A stretch of 58,253 nt of DNA from an uncultured Lachnospiraceae bacterium (lineage in GTDB: Bacteria; Bacillota; Clostridia; Lachnospirales; Lachnospiraceae), in assembly GCA_945919075.1 (NCBI GenBank), contig CAMEIX010000019.1, positions 1 to 58,253 on the forward strand, written 5' to 3'. The notes under the pieces are model-generated. The model had not been told where the DNA came from, made no database searches, and worked only from the letters and a program-made list of their open reading frames with translations. A program made the position numbers and the translations under genes. Of the stretch, positions 1-7,806 are shown in pieces (position 1 is the first letter of the stretch; each line of letters starts with the position of its first letter).

Positions 1-429
1 TCGGATGCTTCCTCGGCTGTTTCAATTCTTCTACCGCATTAGGAGCATCGTACATTGGCAAGCCTATCAGTTCTTGTTTTCTTGTCTGTACAGCAAAATA
101 ACTTTGTGCAAAAGCAATTTCCTCTTTTCTTGGATCTCCATTTTGCGCAATAAGATAACATGCATATCTGGTAAGCATAATATCATCCACATCTCGCACC
201 GCATTACTACCAATCTCAACCATTTTGACGGCGTCGGCAAAATGGTCTGAAACCTCTATTTCAGCACTTTTACAGGATTCCATTGCTCGATTTATCACAT
301 CTTTAAATCTACGCCATGTTGTAATCCCATAAGCTCTCTTGCATACCAAACTTCAACTGTTCCATCCTCTGTTGTGTGCATAATATCATCAAACATTTTT
401 TTCATAGTACTTATTGTTTTCTTATCCAT
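1..429 (-). pseudogene. dinD: DinD-like protein (BRO/KilA-type), frameshifted and cut by window edge
   Basis: From an ATG at 427-429 the frame reads MDKKTISTMKKMFDDIMHTT and ends early at a stop near 305. A second frame carries on from about position 318 to the window start with typical DinD content: TTWRRFKDVI, then SDHFADAVKMVEIGSNAVRDV, then RYACYLIAQNGDPRKEEIAF and VQTRKQELIGLP. The family (DNA-damage-inducible protein D, about 280 aa, inhibitor of RecA functions in E. coli by published work) normally has an ARELxxLLGYxxWRRF motif. Here the LLGY part is missing, consistent with loss of about 10 nt near 318-328. The gene overlaps the stop of the upstream XRE gene (TAATG), so the two form an operon. 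The 3' half lies outside the window. A sequencing error is the alternative to a true pseudogene. Confidence 0.75.
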
Positions 430-647
430 TATTTCTTATCCTCCGTCTTCTCTTGATTCTTTTTATCAGCCAACTGCTCTATCCGAATCTTATACTCCAT
501 CAAACGCAAAAGATATGTTGGAACTCTCCGGTTGCCTAATTCCCAATCTGTTTCCGTCATATACGGAATTTCAAAGTACTCGCAAAATTCTTTTCGATTC
601 ATACCGGTACTTTCTCTTAATTTTCTCAATTCATCTTTTTCTTCCAT
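429..647 (-). CDS. small XRE-type helix-turn-helix protein upstream of dinD
   Basis: About 72 aa beginning MEEKDELRKLRESTGMNRKE. The layout (LRKLRESTGMNRKEFCEYFEIPYMTETDWELGNRRVP) is that of a single helix-turn-helix domain of the lambda repressor/XRE class, followed by a short helical tail rich in Lys and Glu. I start at 647 rather than at the longer frame (677) because AGGAGA sits 6 nt before this ATG. It overlaps dinD by TAATG, so it is likely the first gene of a two-gene transcript and an autoregulator, given the inverted repeat in its leader. It could also be an antitoxin-like DNA-binding protein; no toxin is visible. Confidence 0.7.
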   Translation of the reverse strand: MEEKDELRKLRESTGMNRKEFCEYFEIPYMTETDWELGNRRVPTYLLRLMEYKIRIEQLADKKNQEKTEDKK

Positions 648-657
648 AGTTCTCTCC

Positions 658-674
658 TTTATGCATTGCATAAA
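658..674. promoter_or_regulatory. inverted repeat in the leader of the XRE-dinD operon, candidate operator
   Basis: TTTATGC (658-664) and GCATAAA (668-674) form a perfect 7-bp inverted repeat with a 3-nt spacer. It lies directly downstream of the -10 box of the promoter at 678-706 and just upstream of the ribosome binding site of the XRE gene, the usual place for an autorepressor operator. Binding by the adjacent XRE protein is inference. Confidence 0.45.
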
Positions 675-677
675 CAT

Positions 678-706
678 ATTATATATCTTTTATTACACAT
701 GGTCAA
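678..706 (-). promoter_or_regulatory. sigma-A promoter of the XRE-dinD operon
   Basis: On the minus strand the -35 box TTGACC (plus-strand 701-706) and -10 box TATAAT (678-683) are 17 bp apart. This is near consensus and places the start of transcription about 20 nt before the ribosome binding site of the XRE gene. Confidence 0.75.
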
Positions 707-800
707 CAACTTGTCACAAAAAATAAACCTCGGCAAAAAACTTTACCGAAGCTTACTATAAATCCATTATTATACTCAACATGTGAAATAACTCTTTCAA

Positions 801-881
801 TCCAACCATTTCTATACCGCATATTGGTCAGCGGTACACTATCAACCCGACCATTTCTATACCACCTATCGGTCTGTGGTA
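801..881. repeat. two tandem hairpin repeats with a compensatory stem change
   Basis: Two related units of about 38 bp lie 45 bp apart. Each contains ACCATTTCTATACC and then an inverted repeat: TACCGC (815-820) with GCGGTA (831-836), and TACCAC (860-865) with GTGGTA (876-881). Loops are 10 nt in both and share a TNGGTC core. The stem differs at one position in both arms so that pairing is kept. No open reading frame covers this stretch, which is part of an approximately 390-bp noncoding gap (648-1040). Confidence 0.6.
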
Positions 882-959
882 AACTTTCAATTTTACTTTT
901 TTGAACGCTCTAACGTATGTATCACATCCCACTCAATCAACGAACCCTCGCCATTCAAA

Positions 960-1009
960 ATTTGCTTCGCAAATGGCTCGGTCTACATATCAAGTTTTCA
1001 ATGAAAACT
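960..1009. repeat. pair of short perfect hairpins in the noncoding gap
   Basis: ATTTGC (960-965) and GCAAAT (969-974) pair around TTC, and AGTTTTC (993-999) and GAAAACT (1003-1009) pair around AAT. Neither is followed by a convincing T-run, so I do not call them terminators. They extend the hairpin-rich character of the 648-1040 gap. The gap otherwise shows no gene I can support. Confidence 0.5.
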
Positions 1010-1040
1010 GGATACAAATTTCGCAGAATGCCGGTAATCC

Positions 1041-1229
1041 TTATGCTGCTTCCCTAAACCGCTCCAGAAATCTCTTCGCATAAGCCTCATACCGAAATCT
1101 TTTTCCTGCTGCATCATCACACCAAGTTTCCGGATCAAACTGAAGCTCTACAGCTATATCACGCAAAACCTCAAGACCGTACTTCTCCATCATCTCGGCA
1201 AGAAATGTACAGCAGCGTTTTTGACTCAC
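1041..1229 (-). CDS. small hypothetical protein (62 aa)
   Basis: A 62-aa frame with a GTG start, preceded by GGGGA at a 6-nt distance, beginning 16 nt after the stop of the TfoX-like gene in the same direction. The product is helical and charged (FLAEMMEKYGLEVLRDIAVE, ending RFLERFREAA), with three Cys. I do not recognise a family. It may be a genuine small downstream gene or the tail of a decayed one. Confidence 0.4.
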   Translation of the reverse strand: MSQKRCCTFLAEMMEKYGLEVLRDIAVELQFDPETWCDDAAGKRFRYEAYAKRFLERFREAA

Positions 1230-1245
1230 CTATTTCCCCGTATCT

Positions 1246-1569
1246 TTACTCCTTTTTCTTTTTTGTTTTCCTTTCCGGCAACTCTGGATACATCTCTTCC
1301 ACCATTGCCTGCAACGCAACTTTATCATCCAAAATTGTTACCGGTAACATAGGTTTTGCGCCTTCATACGGTGGTTCCGGTAGACTGTCCGGCATATACT
1401 TCTTACTTGCCTCTGTAATCTTTACCAAAAAACCATTTCCGTAAATTCCGCCAAATATCCGTTCTTTATAGTAAAAAATATATCCGCCCATCATAGGAAT
1501 ATTTCGTATATCTCCCAAATCAGATAGTTGGTCCATTATATAATCTGCAAGTTCTTTATTCTTTGACAT
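1246..1569 (-). CDS. TfoX N-terminal-domain protein
   Basis: 107 aa. The opening segment (ADYIMDQLSDLGDIRNIPMM), followed by GGYIFYYKERIFGGIYGNGFL and then KITEASKKY, matches the TfoX/Sxy N-terminal domain as a stand-alone protein. In Proteobacteria TfoX is a competence regulator; single-domain copies in Firmicutes have no defined role. The C-terminus is a Lys-rich tail. It lies 6 nt downstream of the DUF3795 gene, so the two are probably co-transcribed. Confidence 0.75.
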   Translation of the reverse strand: MSKNKELADYIMDQLSDLGDIRNIPMMGGYIFYYKERIFGGIYGNGFLVKITEASKKYMPDSLPEPPYEGAKPMLPVTILDDKVALQAMVEEMYPELPERKTKKKKE

Positions 1570-1575
1570 AAATAC

Positions 1576-1860
1576 CTATTCCTTTTTCAATGTCTGTACT
1601 CTCATTGTTACATTTTCACTAAATTCTTCATCTGAAAACTTCGGGTCTCTGGTATCAAACCATATCTTACAAGGCACATCACCACATTCTCCACAGTTTT
1701 GCATACATTTACTGTTTCTAACACAGTCATAAATCGGACAAGCTTTTCCTTCCGGTGCATGAAACACTTTTCCCTCACACGAATTGCAGCCATTACACAT
1801 TTTACCAAAACAATAGCACACACTACAATCCGTACCACAGACACTTATATTTTCTCTCAT
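1576..1860 (-). CDS. DUF3795 cysteine-rich protein
   Basis: 94 aa with about 13 Cys arranged as CGTDCSVCYCFGKMCNGC and further CxxC-type pairs up to CGECGDVPC, after which a short acidic tail follows. This spacing is typical of DUF3795 proteins, presumed to bind a metal or iron-sulfur cluster in the cytoplasm; their function is unknown. It begins about 50 nt after the AraC gene in the same direction. Confidence 0.8.
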   Translation of the reverse strand: MRENISVCGTDCSVCYCFGKMCNGCNSCEGKVFHAPEGKACPIYDCVRNSKCMQNCGECGDVPCKIWFDTRDPKFSDEEFSENVTMRVQTLKKE

Positions 1861-1911
1861 TGTTTCTCATCCTTTCCTTCTTATCAGAATTTGAAACTAT
1901 TTTACTATAGA

Positions 1912-2772
1912 TTAATAAGAAACAGCTTGTATATTTTCGACATCTTTTAACGCAATAGTTCTCGCCTCATGTATATCCATAGAATGATATCTTTTAAATT
2001 CCCGCAATAAATGAGATTGGTCTGTATATCCATATTTATGAACCGCACTTAACACATCAAAATCCGGCTCACATAAAATATCTCTCCACAAAAACTGATA
2101 CCGTATCAAATTGCTTAACTTCTTAGGCGTAATACCAACATATTCATGAAATAATCGTTCCAACTGTCTTGTACTTACAAAAGCCTCCTTTGCTAACTTT
2201 GATACATCCATAGAACCTTTATTTGTCAAAATGTTATGTATCGTACCGTTAACAACTGTATTTTCTTTCACATCGGATAATCTTTTCAGCAATACTTGCT
2301 CCGTAAAAGAAGCCTTTTCCTGTAAAGTTCTCAGTTTTAACAAATTATGGTGAATAATCTTATCCAACCATTCAAACCTTGAACCCACATCGAAGTATCC
2401 ATTCATGGTAGATTGTAAAGAATCATCGGCAAATGCATATGCACTCCACGCATAAAAACGAATAGCAAATGTCGATACCATGTGCCCAATAATTCCGCTG
2501 CTATTTGCGAGGAAACTGCAATCATTTATTCCGCAGAATCCACCAGTCACCACATTATCGGTATAATCTATATGGTAAATGATATCCACGCAAGTATCCG
2601 GGATTACCAATTTCGATGAGTCATTGTTTTCGATTTGTATAAGTGGATTTTCTGTTCCCCAATAGCACCTGATATAAGAATGCAACTCTTTACAAGGGGG
2701 CAACTCTATATAAGCAATATTTCTTTTAAAAGGAGTTGCCGTCAATGGATGGTAAATTATTCTATTATTCAT
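1912..2772 (-). CDS. AraC-family transcriptional regulator
   Basis: About 286 aa. The N-terminal 150 residues (IPDTCVDIIYHIDY, then FAIRFYAWSAYAF) resemble the DUF6597-type sensor domain of AraC regulators. The C-terminal third has the two helix-turn-helix motifs: VSKLAKEAFVSTRQLERLFH and YGYTDQSHLLREFKRYH. I start at the ATG at 2770-2772, which follows CAGGAG, instead of the GTG at 2823, which lacks a binding site and would overlap the GNAT gene. It may act on its own promoter or on the neighbouring small genes; no target is evident. Confidence 0.8.
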   Translation of the reverse strand: MNNRIIYHPLTATPFKRNIAYIELPPCKELHSYIRCYWGTENPLIQIENNDSSKLVIPDTCVDIIYHIDYTDNVVTGGFCGINDCSFLANSSGIIGHMVSTFAIRFYAWSAYAFADDSLQSTMNGYFDVGSRFEWLDKIIHHNLLKLRTLQEKASFTEQVLLKRLSDVKENTVVNGTIHNILTNKGSMDVSKLAKEAFVSTRQLERLFHEYVGITPKKLSNLIRYQFLWRDILCEPDFDVLSAVHKYGYTDQSHLLREFKRYHSMDIHEARTIALKDVENIQAVSY

Positions 2773-2810
2773 ATCCAGTAGCTCCTGTTGTGCAACAATC
2801 TGTTGCATAA

Positions 2811-3284
2811 TTATAATACACACACCATGATATATTCTTCATCGTTTTCATCAACAATCTCAAATCCAACGTTTTTATACATCTTCACAGCGTAGTTTTC
2901 TTTCTGTACTGCCAAAGAAGTTTTCTTATATCCCCTGCTTTTCAACTCTGTAAGCATTTGTTTCATCATTGCTGTTCCGATACCATGTCTGCGATATTCT
3001 TTATATAGAGATATAGCAAAGGACGGAACACCATCTTCCACATGTCCATAGTCATCCATGATGCGAACCCAAACTGCTCCAACTATTTTCCCTTCTACTT
3101 CTGCAACAAAACAAATATCATCTTTCTGTGTTCCAAAATCCTGCACATAAACCTGTAATTCCGGTGCATTAATAATCTCTCTCGGTGGTGTTTCTACTCC
3201 CTCAGGAATAAAAATTGCCTCATACAAAAAGTCGTTCAGCAACTTATATTCATTGCCATTTATTTTTCTAATATTTATATTCAT
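2811..3284 (-). CDS. GNAT-family N-acetyltransferase
   Basis: About 157 aa. The acetyl-CoA-binding motif A is visible as YKEYRRHGIGTAMMKQMLTE, following the strand FVAEVEGKIVGAVWVRI, and the C-terminal signature is YAVKMYKNVGFEIV. The enzyme transfers an acetyl group to an amine; the substrate cannot be told. The start is placed at 3284 because GGAGG lies 6 nt upstream; the longer frame to 3308 includes that site inside the coding region. The AraC gene follows closely. Confidence 0.85.
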   Translation of the reverse strand: MNINIRKINGNEYKLLNDFLYEAIFIPEGVETPPREIINAPELQVYVQDFGTQKDDICFVAEVEGKIVGAVWVRIMDDYGHVEDGVPSFAISLYKEYRRHGIGTAMMKQMLTELKSRGYKKTSLAVQKENYAVKMYKNVGFEIVDENDEEYIMVCVL

Positions 3285-3348
3285 ATTCTTCCTCCAATCA
3301 ATTTGCATTACTGATTAGATGTCATTCCACACATATGTGTACCTCCCT

Positions 3349-3594
3349 TTAATTCAACTCATTCCACACATCCACATAATCCTGCATTAAACCTGAACAC
3401 ATGGCAAAGCTCACATAGCCCGCTGGTTCTTCCCATGCAAGTCTGGCAAGGATTCCTACATCCTCCGGCTCATCAAATACAACCTGCGCCTCTGCCTTAT
3501 CACAGTCAATTTCAAGTTGCTTGCCATCCATATCTGTCATAACAACTGCATTCCTGCAGCCATCATACTGATACACCATATAGTTTAATGCCAT
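3349..3594 (-). CDS. hypothetical protein (81 aa)
   Basis: 81 aa, acidic, beginning MALNYMVYQYDGCRNAVVMT and containing IDCDKAEAQVVFDEPEDVG. It looks like a compact beta-rich cytoplasmic protein of a kind seen in Lachnospiraceae genomes, but I cannot name the family with certainty. The ribosome binding site AGGTG lies just before the ATG. It is 63 nt downstream of rlmD in the same direction. Confidence 0.55.
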   Translation of the reverse strand: MALNYMVYQYDGCRNAVVMTDMDGKQLEIDCDKAEAQVVFDEPEDVGILARLAWEEPAGYVSFAMCSGLMQDYVDVWNELN

Positions 3595-3657
3595 GTGCTC
3601 ACCTCTCTAAACCATCCCAAAATGCTCCAACTCATCCAGTTCCAACTCAACCTCAAA

Positions 3658-5070
3658 CTAATCATCTGCTTTCCGTTTGGACAATAAACACACCGTCTCC
3701 ACATTCGCAGTCCAGGGGAACTGGTCCACTGCGACAGCCTTTTCCACCCGATATCCATTTTGGATAAAGACTTCCAGGTCACGTGCAAGGCTGGTGGGTT
3801 TGCAGGAAATGTACAAAATCCGCTCCACACCATAGGAGATGATTTTGGGAAGTGCCTTAGGATGGATCCCATCCCTGGGAGGGTCCAGTATGATAAAATC
3901 CGGTTTTTCCGTGATATCATCTAAAACCTTTAAGACGTCTCCGGCAATAAATTCACAATTCGAAAGCCCGTTTAATCTTGCATTTTCCTTTGCCGCTTCT
4001 ACCGCTTCTTCCACGATTTCCACTCCAATGACCTTGCCTGATACAGGAGCCATTAATTGGGCAATGGTGCCGGTTCCGCTATAGAGGTCAAACACAATTT
4101 TATCCGGAACACCATCCTTTTCTTTGCTTCCGATTTCACCGATATATTCTCTCGCAGTACTATAAAGCACTTCCGCCCCTAATGAATTCGTTTGGAAAAA
4201 GGAAAAGGGCGTTATTCGGAATTTCAGTCCTAACAGTTCTTCATAAAAATATTCTTTTCCAAACAAAGTCTGCATCCGGTCACAGGATACGATATCCGCC
4301 ACAGAATCATTCTCGATATGAAGTATCCCTGCAATCTCTCCCTTAAGGTCTGTCCGTAAGAGCATGTCCTTAAAGTCAGCAAGCATACTTTCTTCATCAA
4401 AATCAACCTGGGTGGTGGTTACCAGGGCAATCAGTATTTCCCCTGTTTTGACGGCTTTTCTGACAAGCAGATGGCGCAGATATCCCTCATGGCTCATTCT
4501 GTGACAGAAGGGTATCTTTCTCTCCGCAAAAAAAGACAATACCGCCTGTAGAATCTTTCGATAATCCTCATCCACCAGGCGGCAATCTTTAACCGATACT
4601 ATATCATAAAAACTGCCCCGCTTATGCATACCGAGAGCAAGAGGTCCGTCCTTACATTCGTCTCCAAAGGAGAATTCCATTTTGTTGCGATATTCATAAG
4701 GGTTGGGGCTTGCTTTAATTCCTTCAAATGTATAGGGCACACCCTGACAGCAAAGCACCTGGTCGAGAATCTTTTTCACCTGCATTTCTTTGATTTTCAG
4801 TTGTTCTTCATACGGTAACGATATGTAAGTACAACCTCCGCACAAACCAAAATGGGAACACGGACTGTCAATCTCTGCGGGGGATTTCTCCACCACATTA
4901 AGCAATCGACCTTCCGCCTTCCCTTTTCGTAATTTATTCACGCCAAAAGATACTTTTTGTCCGGGCAGGGCATTCTTGACTACGCAGATCTCATCATCCA
5001 CGCGTACAATACCTTTGTTGGGAAAATCTACATATTCCACAACACCTTCATATACCTGTCCTTTTTTCAT
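3658..5070 (-). CDS. rlmD: 23S rRNA (uracil-C5)-methyltransferase, RlmD/RlmCD type
   Basis: 470 aa. An N-terminal TRAM domain (residues 1-60) is followed by the iron-sulfur ligands C71, C77 and C80 in CSHFGLCGGC plus a later Cys in VKDCRLV. The SAM-binding motif FDLYSGTGTIAQ and the catalytic segment ILYISCKPTSLARDL, which holds the nucleophilic Cys, are both present. The enzyme makes 5-methyluridine in 23S rRNA (U1939; the Gram-positive RlmCD also U747). Length is normal for the family. Which of the two uridines it modifies cannot be read from the sequence. Confidence 0.92.
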   Translation of the reverse strand: MKKGQVYEGVVEYVDFPNKGIVRVDDEICVVKNALPGQKVSFGVNKLRKGKAEGRLLNVVEKSPAEIDSPCSHFGLCGGCTYISLPYEEQLKIKEMQVKKILDQVLCCQGVPYTFEGIKASPNPYEYRNKMEFSFGDECKDGPLALGMHKRGSFYDIVSVKDCRLVDEDYRKILQAVLSFFAERKIPFCHRMSHEGYLRHLLVRKAVKTGEILIALVTTTQVDFDEESMLADFKDMLLRTDLKGEIAGILHIENDSVADIVSCDRMQTLFGKEYFYEELLGLKFRITPFSFFQTNSLGAEVLYSTAREYIGEIGSKEKDGVPDKIVFDLYSGTGTIAQLMAPVSGKVIGVEIVEEAVEAAKENARLNGLSNCEFIAGDVLKVLDDITEKPDFIILDPPRDGIHPKALPKIISYGVERILYISCKPTSLARDLEVFIQNGYRVEKAVAVDQFPWTANVETVCLLSKRKADD

Positions 5071-5095
5071 AAATCCATACCTTTTCGTCCATTTA

Positions 5096-5386
5096 TTATT
5101 CTTCTACAAATTCACCTTCGATATCTTCTTCCGGAAATTCTAAATCGTCTTCAAAATCATCTTCGAATTCATCTTCAAAATCTTCCAGATACTCCGGCTG
5201 CATAAATTTGTAAACAGCATACACAATCGCTGCAATTACAAGAACCGCAACAATAATACCGATAATCCACGCCCAGGTATTACTTTTCTTTGCTTCTACT
5301 TCTTCTTTTTCTTTTTTGCGCAGCAACTCGTTTACCTTCATTTCGTTTGCTTTTACCATAGCCATTAAAGAGTCGATTTTGCTCAT
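5096..5386 (-). CDS. small single-pass membrane protein with acidic tail
   Basis: About 96 aa. A cytoplasmic-looking helical segment rich in Lys and Glu (MVKANEMKVNELLRKKEKEE) precedes one membrane span (WAWIIGIIVAVLVIAAIVYA) and then a very acidic C-terminus containing repeated EDFEDEF-like units. The ATG at 5384-5386 is chosen because GGTGGAG precedes it at about 6 nt. No known function. It sits between pcrA and rlmD and may be carried on their transcript. Confidence 0.6.
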   Translation of the reverse strand: MSKIDSLMAMVKANEMKVNELLRKKEKEEVEAKKSNTWAWIIGIIVAVLVIAAIVYAVYKFMQPEYLEDFEDEFEDDFEDDLEFPEEDIEGEFVEE

Positions 5387-5468
5387 CATATCTCCACCTT
5401 TCTGTTTCTGTAGTATGCACCATAACACTTCGATTTTTCAATAGTATATCACATTTCTTTTGTTTTTA

Positions 5469-7805
5469 CTATAATATTTTTTTTAACTTTGCAAAGGAAG
5501 CATACATAATCTTCTGCCCCGCTGCATCAAACTCTACAGTCACCTTGTAATCTCTTGGTTCTCTCTGCAGGTTTAAGACCGTTCCTTCCCCATATTTAAT
5601 ATGCTTAACACGGTCACCCACAGCGTAGTCAATACTGATATCACTAAGATTAGCAGTACCTTTTGAAATGCCTGCAATCTGATTGAGGGCACCGATTCCC
5701 TGGGAAATAAAAGGTTTCTTCGGTGCAGCGGTAACTTTCGGTTTGACCGTCGCACGGGGGCGAAAATCATAACCACCCGTTCCATTTGTACCGTTCCCCG
5801 TATCTTCTTTCAAAAATGACGGTTCCGCTTCATAGTCTCCATACGCATCATATCGATCTGCCTTCCGCAGGGATGGCAGGGTATTATCTAAAAGTTCGGC
5901 CGGAATTTCCTTTACAAACCGGCTCACCGGATTGTACTGGGTCTCTCCTCTTATCATACGCATTTTGGCACAGGTCAGGGTTAAATCATCCTTGGCTCGG
6001 GTAATGCCCACATAGGCCAGACGACGTTCCTCTTCCATCTCCGACTTGTCATCCGCTACAATGGTCATATAACTGGGGAAAACACTGTCTTCCATACCTG
6101 CCAGATATACATGGGGAAATTCCAGTCCCTTGGCACTGTGTAAGGTCATAAGAAGCACCTTTTCGTCCTTTTCTCCCACACCGTCAATATCTGCAACAAG
6201 GGCCACCTCCGCCAGAAATTCGCTTAATGTGGCTTCATAATTGGTTTCTTCAAAATCCGCAATTTTACTTAAGAGTTCCTCCACATTGGCAATCCTGTCC
6301 TCTGCGTCCTCCTCTCCCGATTCCTCCAGATAAGTCAGATACTCTGTTTTTTCCAGAACATCCTCCATTAACTGCTTTAGGTCATAAATTCCGACCTTAC
6401 TTCGAAATGTCTGAATCATCATGACAAAGCCTTGAATTTTGGCTGCCGCCTTCCCGATACCGGGGACATTGGTAATTTCCCGCATGGCGTCATAGAAGCT
6501 GATGTCCTGTTCATCCGCATAGCTCTGAATTCTGTCAATAGTGGTCTGCCCGATGCCCCTTTTGGGTACATTGATAATACGTTTAACCGCCACATCATCC
6601 GTCCCGTTATCAATGGTCTTTAAGTAAGCCAGCACATCCTTAATTTCTTTTCGGGAATAGAAATTCACGCCGCCCACCACATCATAGGGCAGGCCCTCTG
6701 CAATCATCCGTTCTTCCAAAAGACGGGACTGGGCATTGGTTCTGTAAAGCACGGCAAAATCACCGTAACTGCCCTCTCCCCTGCGGATTTTGTGCACAAT
6801 ATCATCTGCGATAAACTCCGCTTCTTCATAAGCGGTGTCGAACTGCCTTAAATGGATACGTCCTCCGTCGCCCTTGTCCGTCCAAAGTGCTTTGTCTTTG
6901 CGTCCCACATTATTTTTAATCACCGCGTTCGCTGCATTTAAGATGTTCTGCGTAGAGCGGTAATTCTGCTCTAACTTAATTACGGTGGCTTCCGGATAAA
7001 CCGTTTCAAAATCCAGAATATTACGGATATTGGCACCCCGGAATTTATAAATGGACTGGTCATCATCCCCGACCACGCAAAGATTACGATACCCCTCTGC
7101 CAAAAGCCGGATCAGTTCAAACTGTGCCGTATTGGTATCCTGATATTCATCCACCATAATATACTGGAAACGTTCCTGATAGGAATGCAGCACATCCGCA
7201 TCTGCCTTAAAAAGTTCCACAGTCTTCACAATCAGGTCGTCAAAATCCAGTGCATTGTTCTTTTTCAGGGCATCCTGATACTCCCTGTAGACCATGGCAA
7301 TCTTCTGCTTATTGTAATCTCCGCCCGCATGAAGTGCGTACTCGGTGGGAGAAATCAATTCATCCTTTGCGGAGGAAATCGCTGCCATCATGGCTCTTTC
7401 CTTATACACCTTGGGGTCCAGATCCAGTTTCTTTATAACGGCCTTCATCAAGGTCTTCTGATCATCGGTATCATAGATGGTAAAATTCGTATCATACCCC
7501 AGACGATCAATATATCTTCGTAAAATTCTGACACAGGTGGAATGAAAGGTTGCTACCCAGACCTGTTCCGCTCCCATGCCAATCAGCCGGTCAACACGTT
7601 CCCGCATTTCACCGGCTGCTTTGTTGGTAAAGGTGATGGCAAGAATATGCCAGGGATTCACCCCACACTCATCAATCAAATATGCAATTCTATGGGTCAG
7701 GACTCTGGTCTTGCCGCTTCCTGCCCCTGCAAGCAAAAGAACAGGGCCGTCTGTTGTAAAAACGCCCTGTTTTTGCGGATCATTCAATGTATCATATATA
7801 CTCAT
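5469..7805 (-). CDS. pcrA: ATP-dependent DNA helicase PcrA/UvrD
   Basis: 778 aa, the usual length for PcrA. The start NDPQKQGVFTTDGPVLLLAG leads into Walker A GAGSGKTRVL. Further superfamily-1A motifs visible are AITFTNKAAGEMRERV (Ia), VDEYQDTN (II), VGDDDQSIYKFRGA (III), EQNYRST (IV), and LMTLHSAKGLEFPHV with YVGITRAKDDL (V, VI). The C-terminal Tudor-like region ends with IKYGEGTV and QKIMYASFAKLKKI, typical of PcrA, where it contacts RNA polymerase. It unwinds DNA 3' to 5' in repair and plasmid replication. The ATG follows the stop of the upstream gene by 1 nt, so the two are coupled. Confidence 0.95.
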   Translation of the reverse strand: MSIYDTLNDPQKQGVFTTDGPVLLLAGAGSGKTRVLTHRIAYLIDECGVNPWHILAITFTNKAAGEMRERVDRLIGMGAEQVWVATFHSTCVRILRRYIDRLGYDTNFTIYDTDDQKTLMKAVIKKLDLDPKVYKERAMMAAISSAKDELISPTEYALHAGGDYNKQKIAMVYREYQDALKKNNALDFDDLIVKTVELFKADADVLHSYQERFQYIMVDEYQDTNTAQFELIRLLAEGYRNLCVVGDDDQSIYKFRGANIRNILDFETVYPEATVIKLEQNYRSTQNILNAANAVIKNNVGRKDKALWTDKGDGGRIHLRQFDTAYEEAEFIADDIVHKIRRGEGSYGDFAVLYRTNAQSRLLEERMIAEGLPYDVVGGVNFYSRKEIKDVLAYLKTIDNGTDDVAVKRIINVPKRGIGQTTIDRIQSYADEQDISFYDAMREITNVPGIGKAAAKIQGFVMMIQTFRSKVGIYDLKQLMEDVLEKTEYLTYLEESGEEDAEDRIANVEELLSKIADFEETNYEATLSEFLAEVALVADIDGVGEKDEKVLLMTLHSAKGLEFPHVYLAGMEDSVFPSYMTIVADDKSEMEEERRLAYVGITRAKDDLTLTCAKMRMIRGETQYNPVSRFVKEIPAELLDNTLPSLRKADRYDAYGDYEAEPSFLKEDTGNGTNGTGGYDFRPRATVKPKVTAAPKKPFISQGIGALNQIAGISKGTANLSDISIDYAVGDRVKHIKYGEGTVLNLQREPRDYKVTVEFDAAGQKIMYASFAKLKKIL

Positions 7806-7806
7806 T

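Noticed and set aside
429..677. Longer start of the XRE gene at 677
   Set aside because: It would place the promoter -10 box and the inverted repeat at or inside the coding start; the ATG at 647 has a good AGGAGA site.
1246..1860. TfoX/DUF3795 pair as a toxin-antitoxin or defence module
   Set aside because: Neither protein has toxin, nuclease or antitoxin features; both are common stand-alone genes.
1..3600. Prophage or integrative element
   Set aside because: dinD, XRE, AraC and GNAT genes hint at accessory DNA, but no integrase, att repeats, terminase or conjugation gene is present.
3585..3920. 111-codon minus-strand frame between rlmD and the 81-aa gene
   Set aside because: It overlaps the conserved end of rlmD in another frame, is rich in Trp, and has no ribosome binding site. 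An acidic tail-like stretch in a third frame just after the rlmD stop lacks a start codon.
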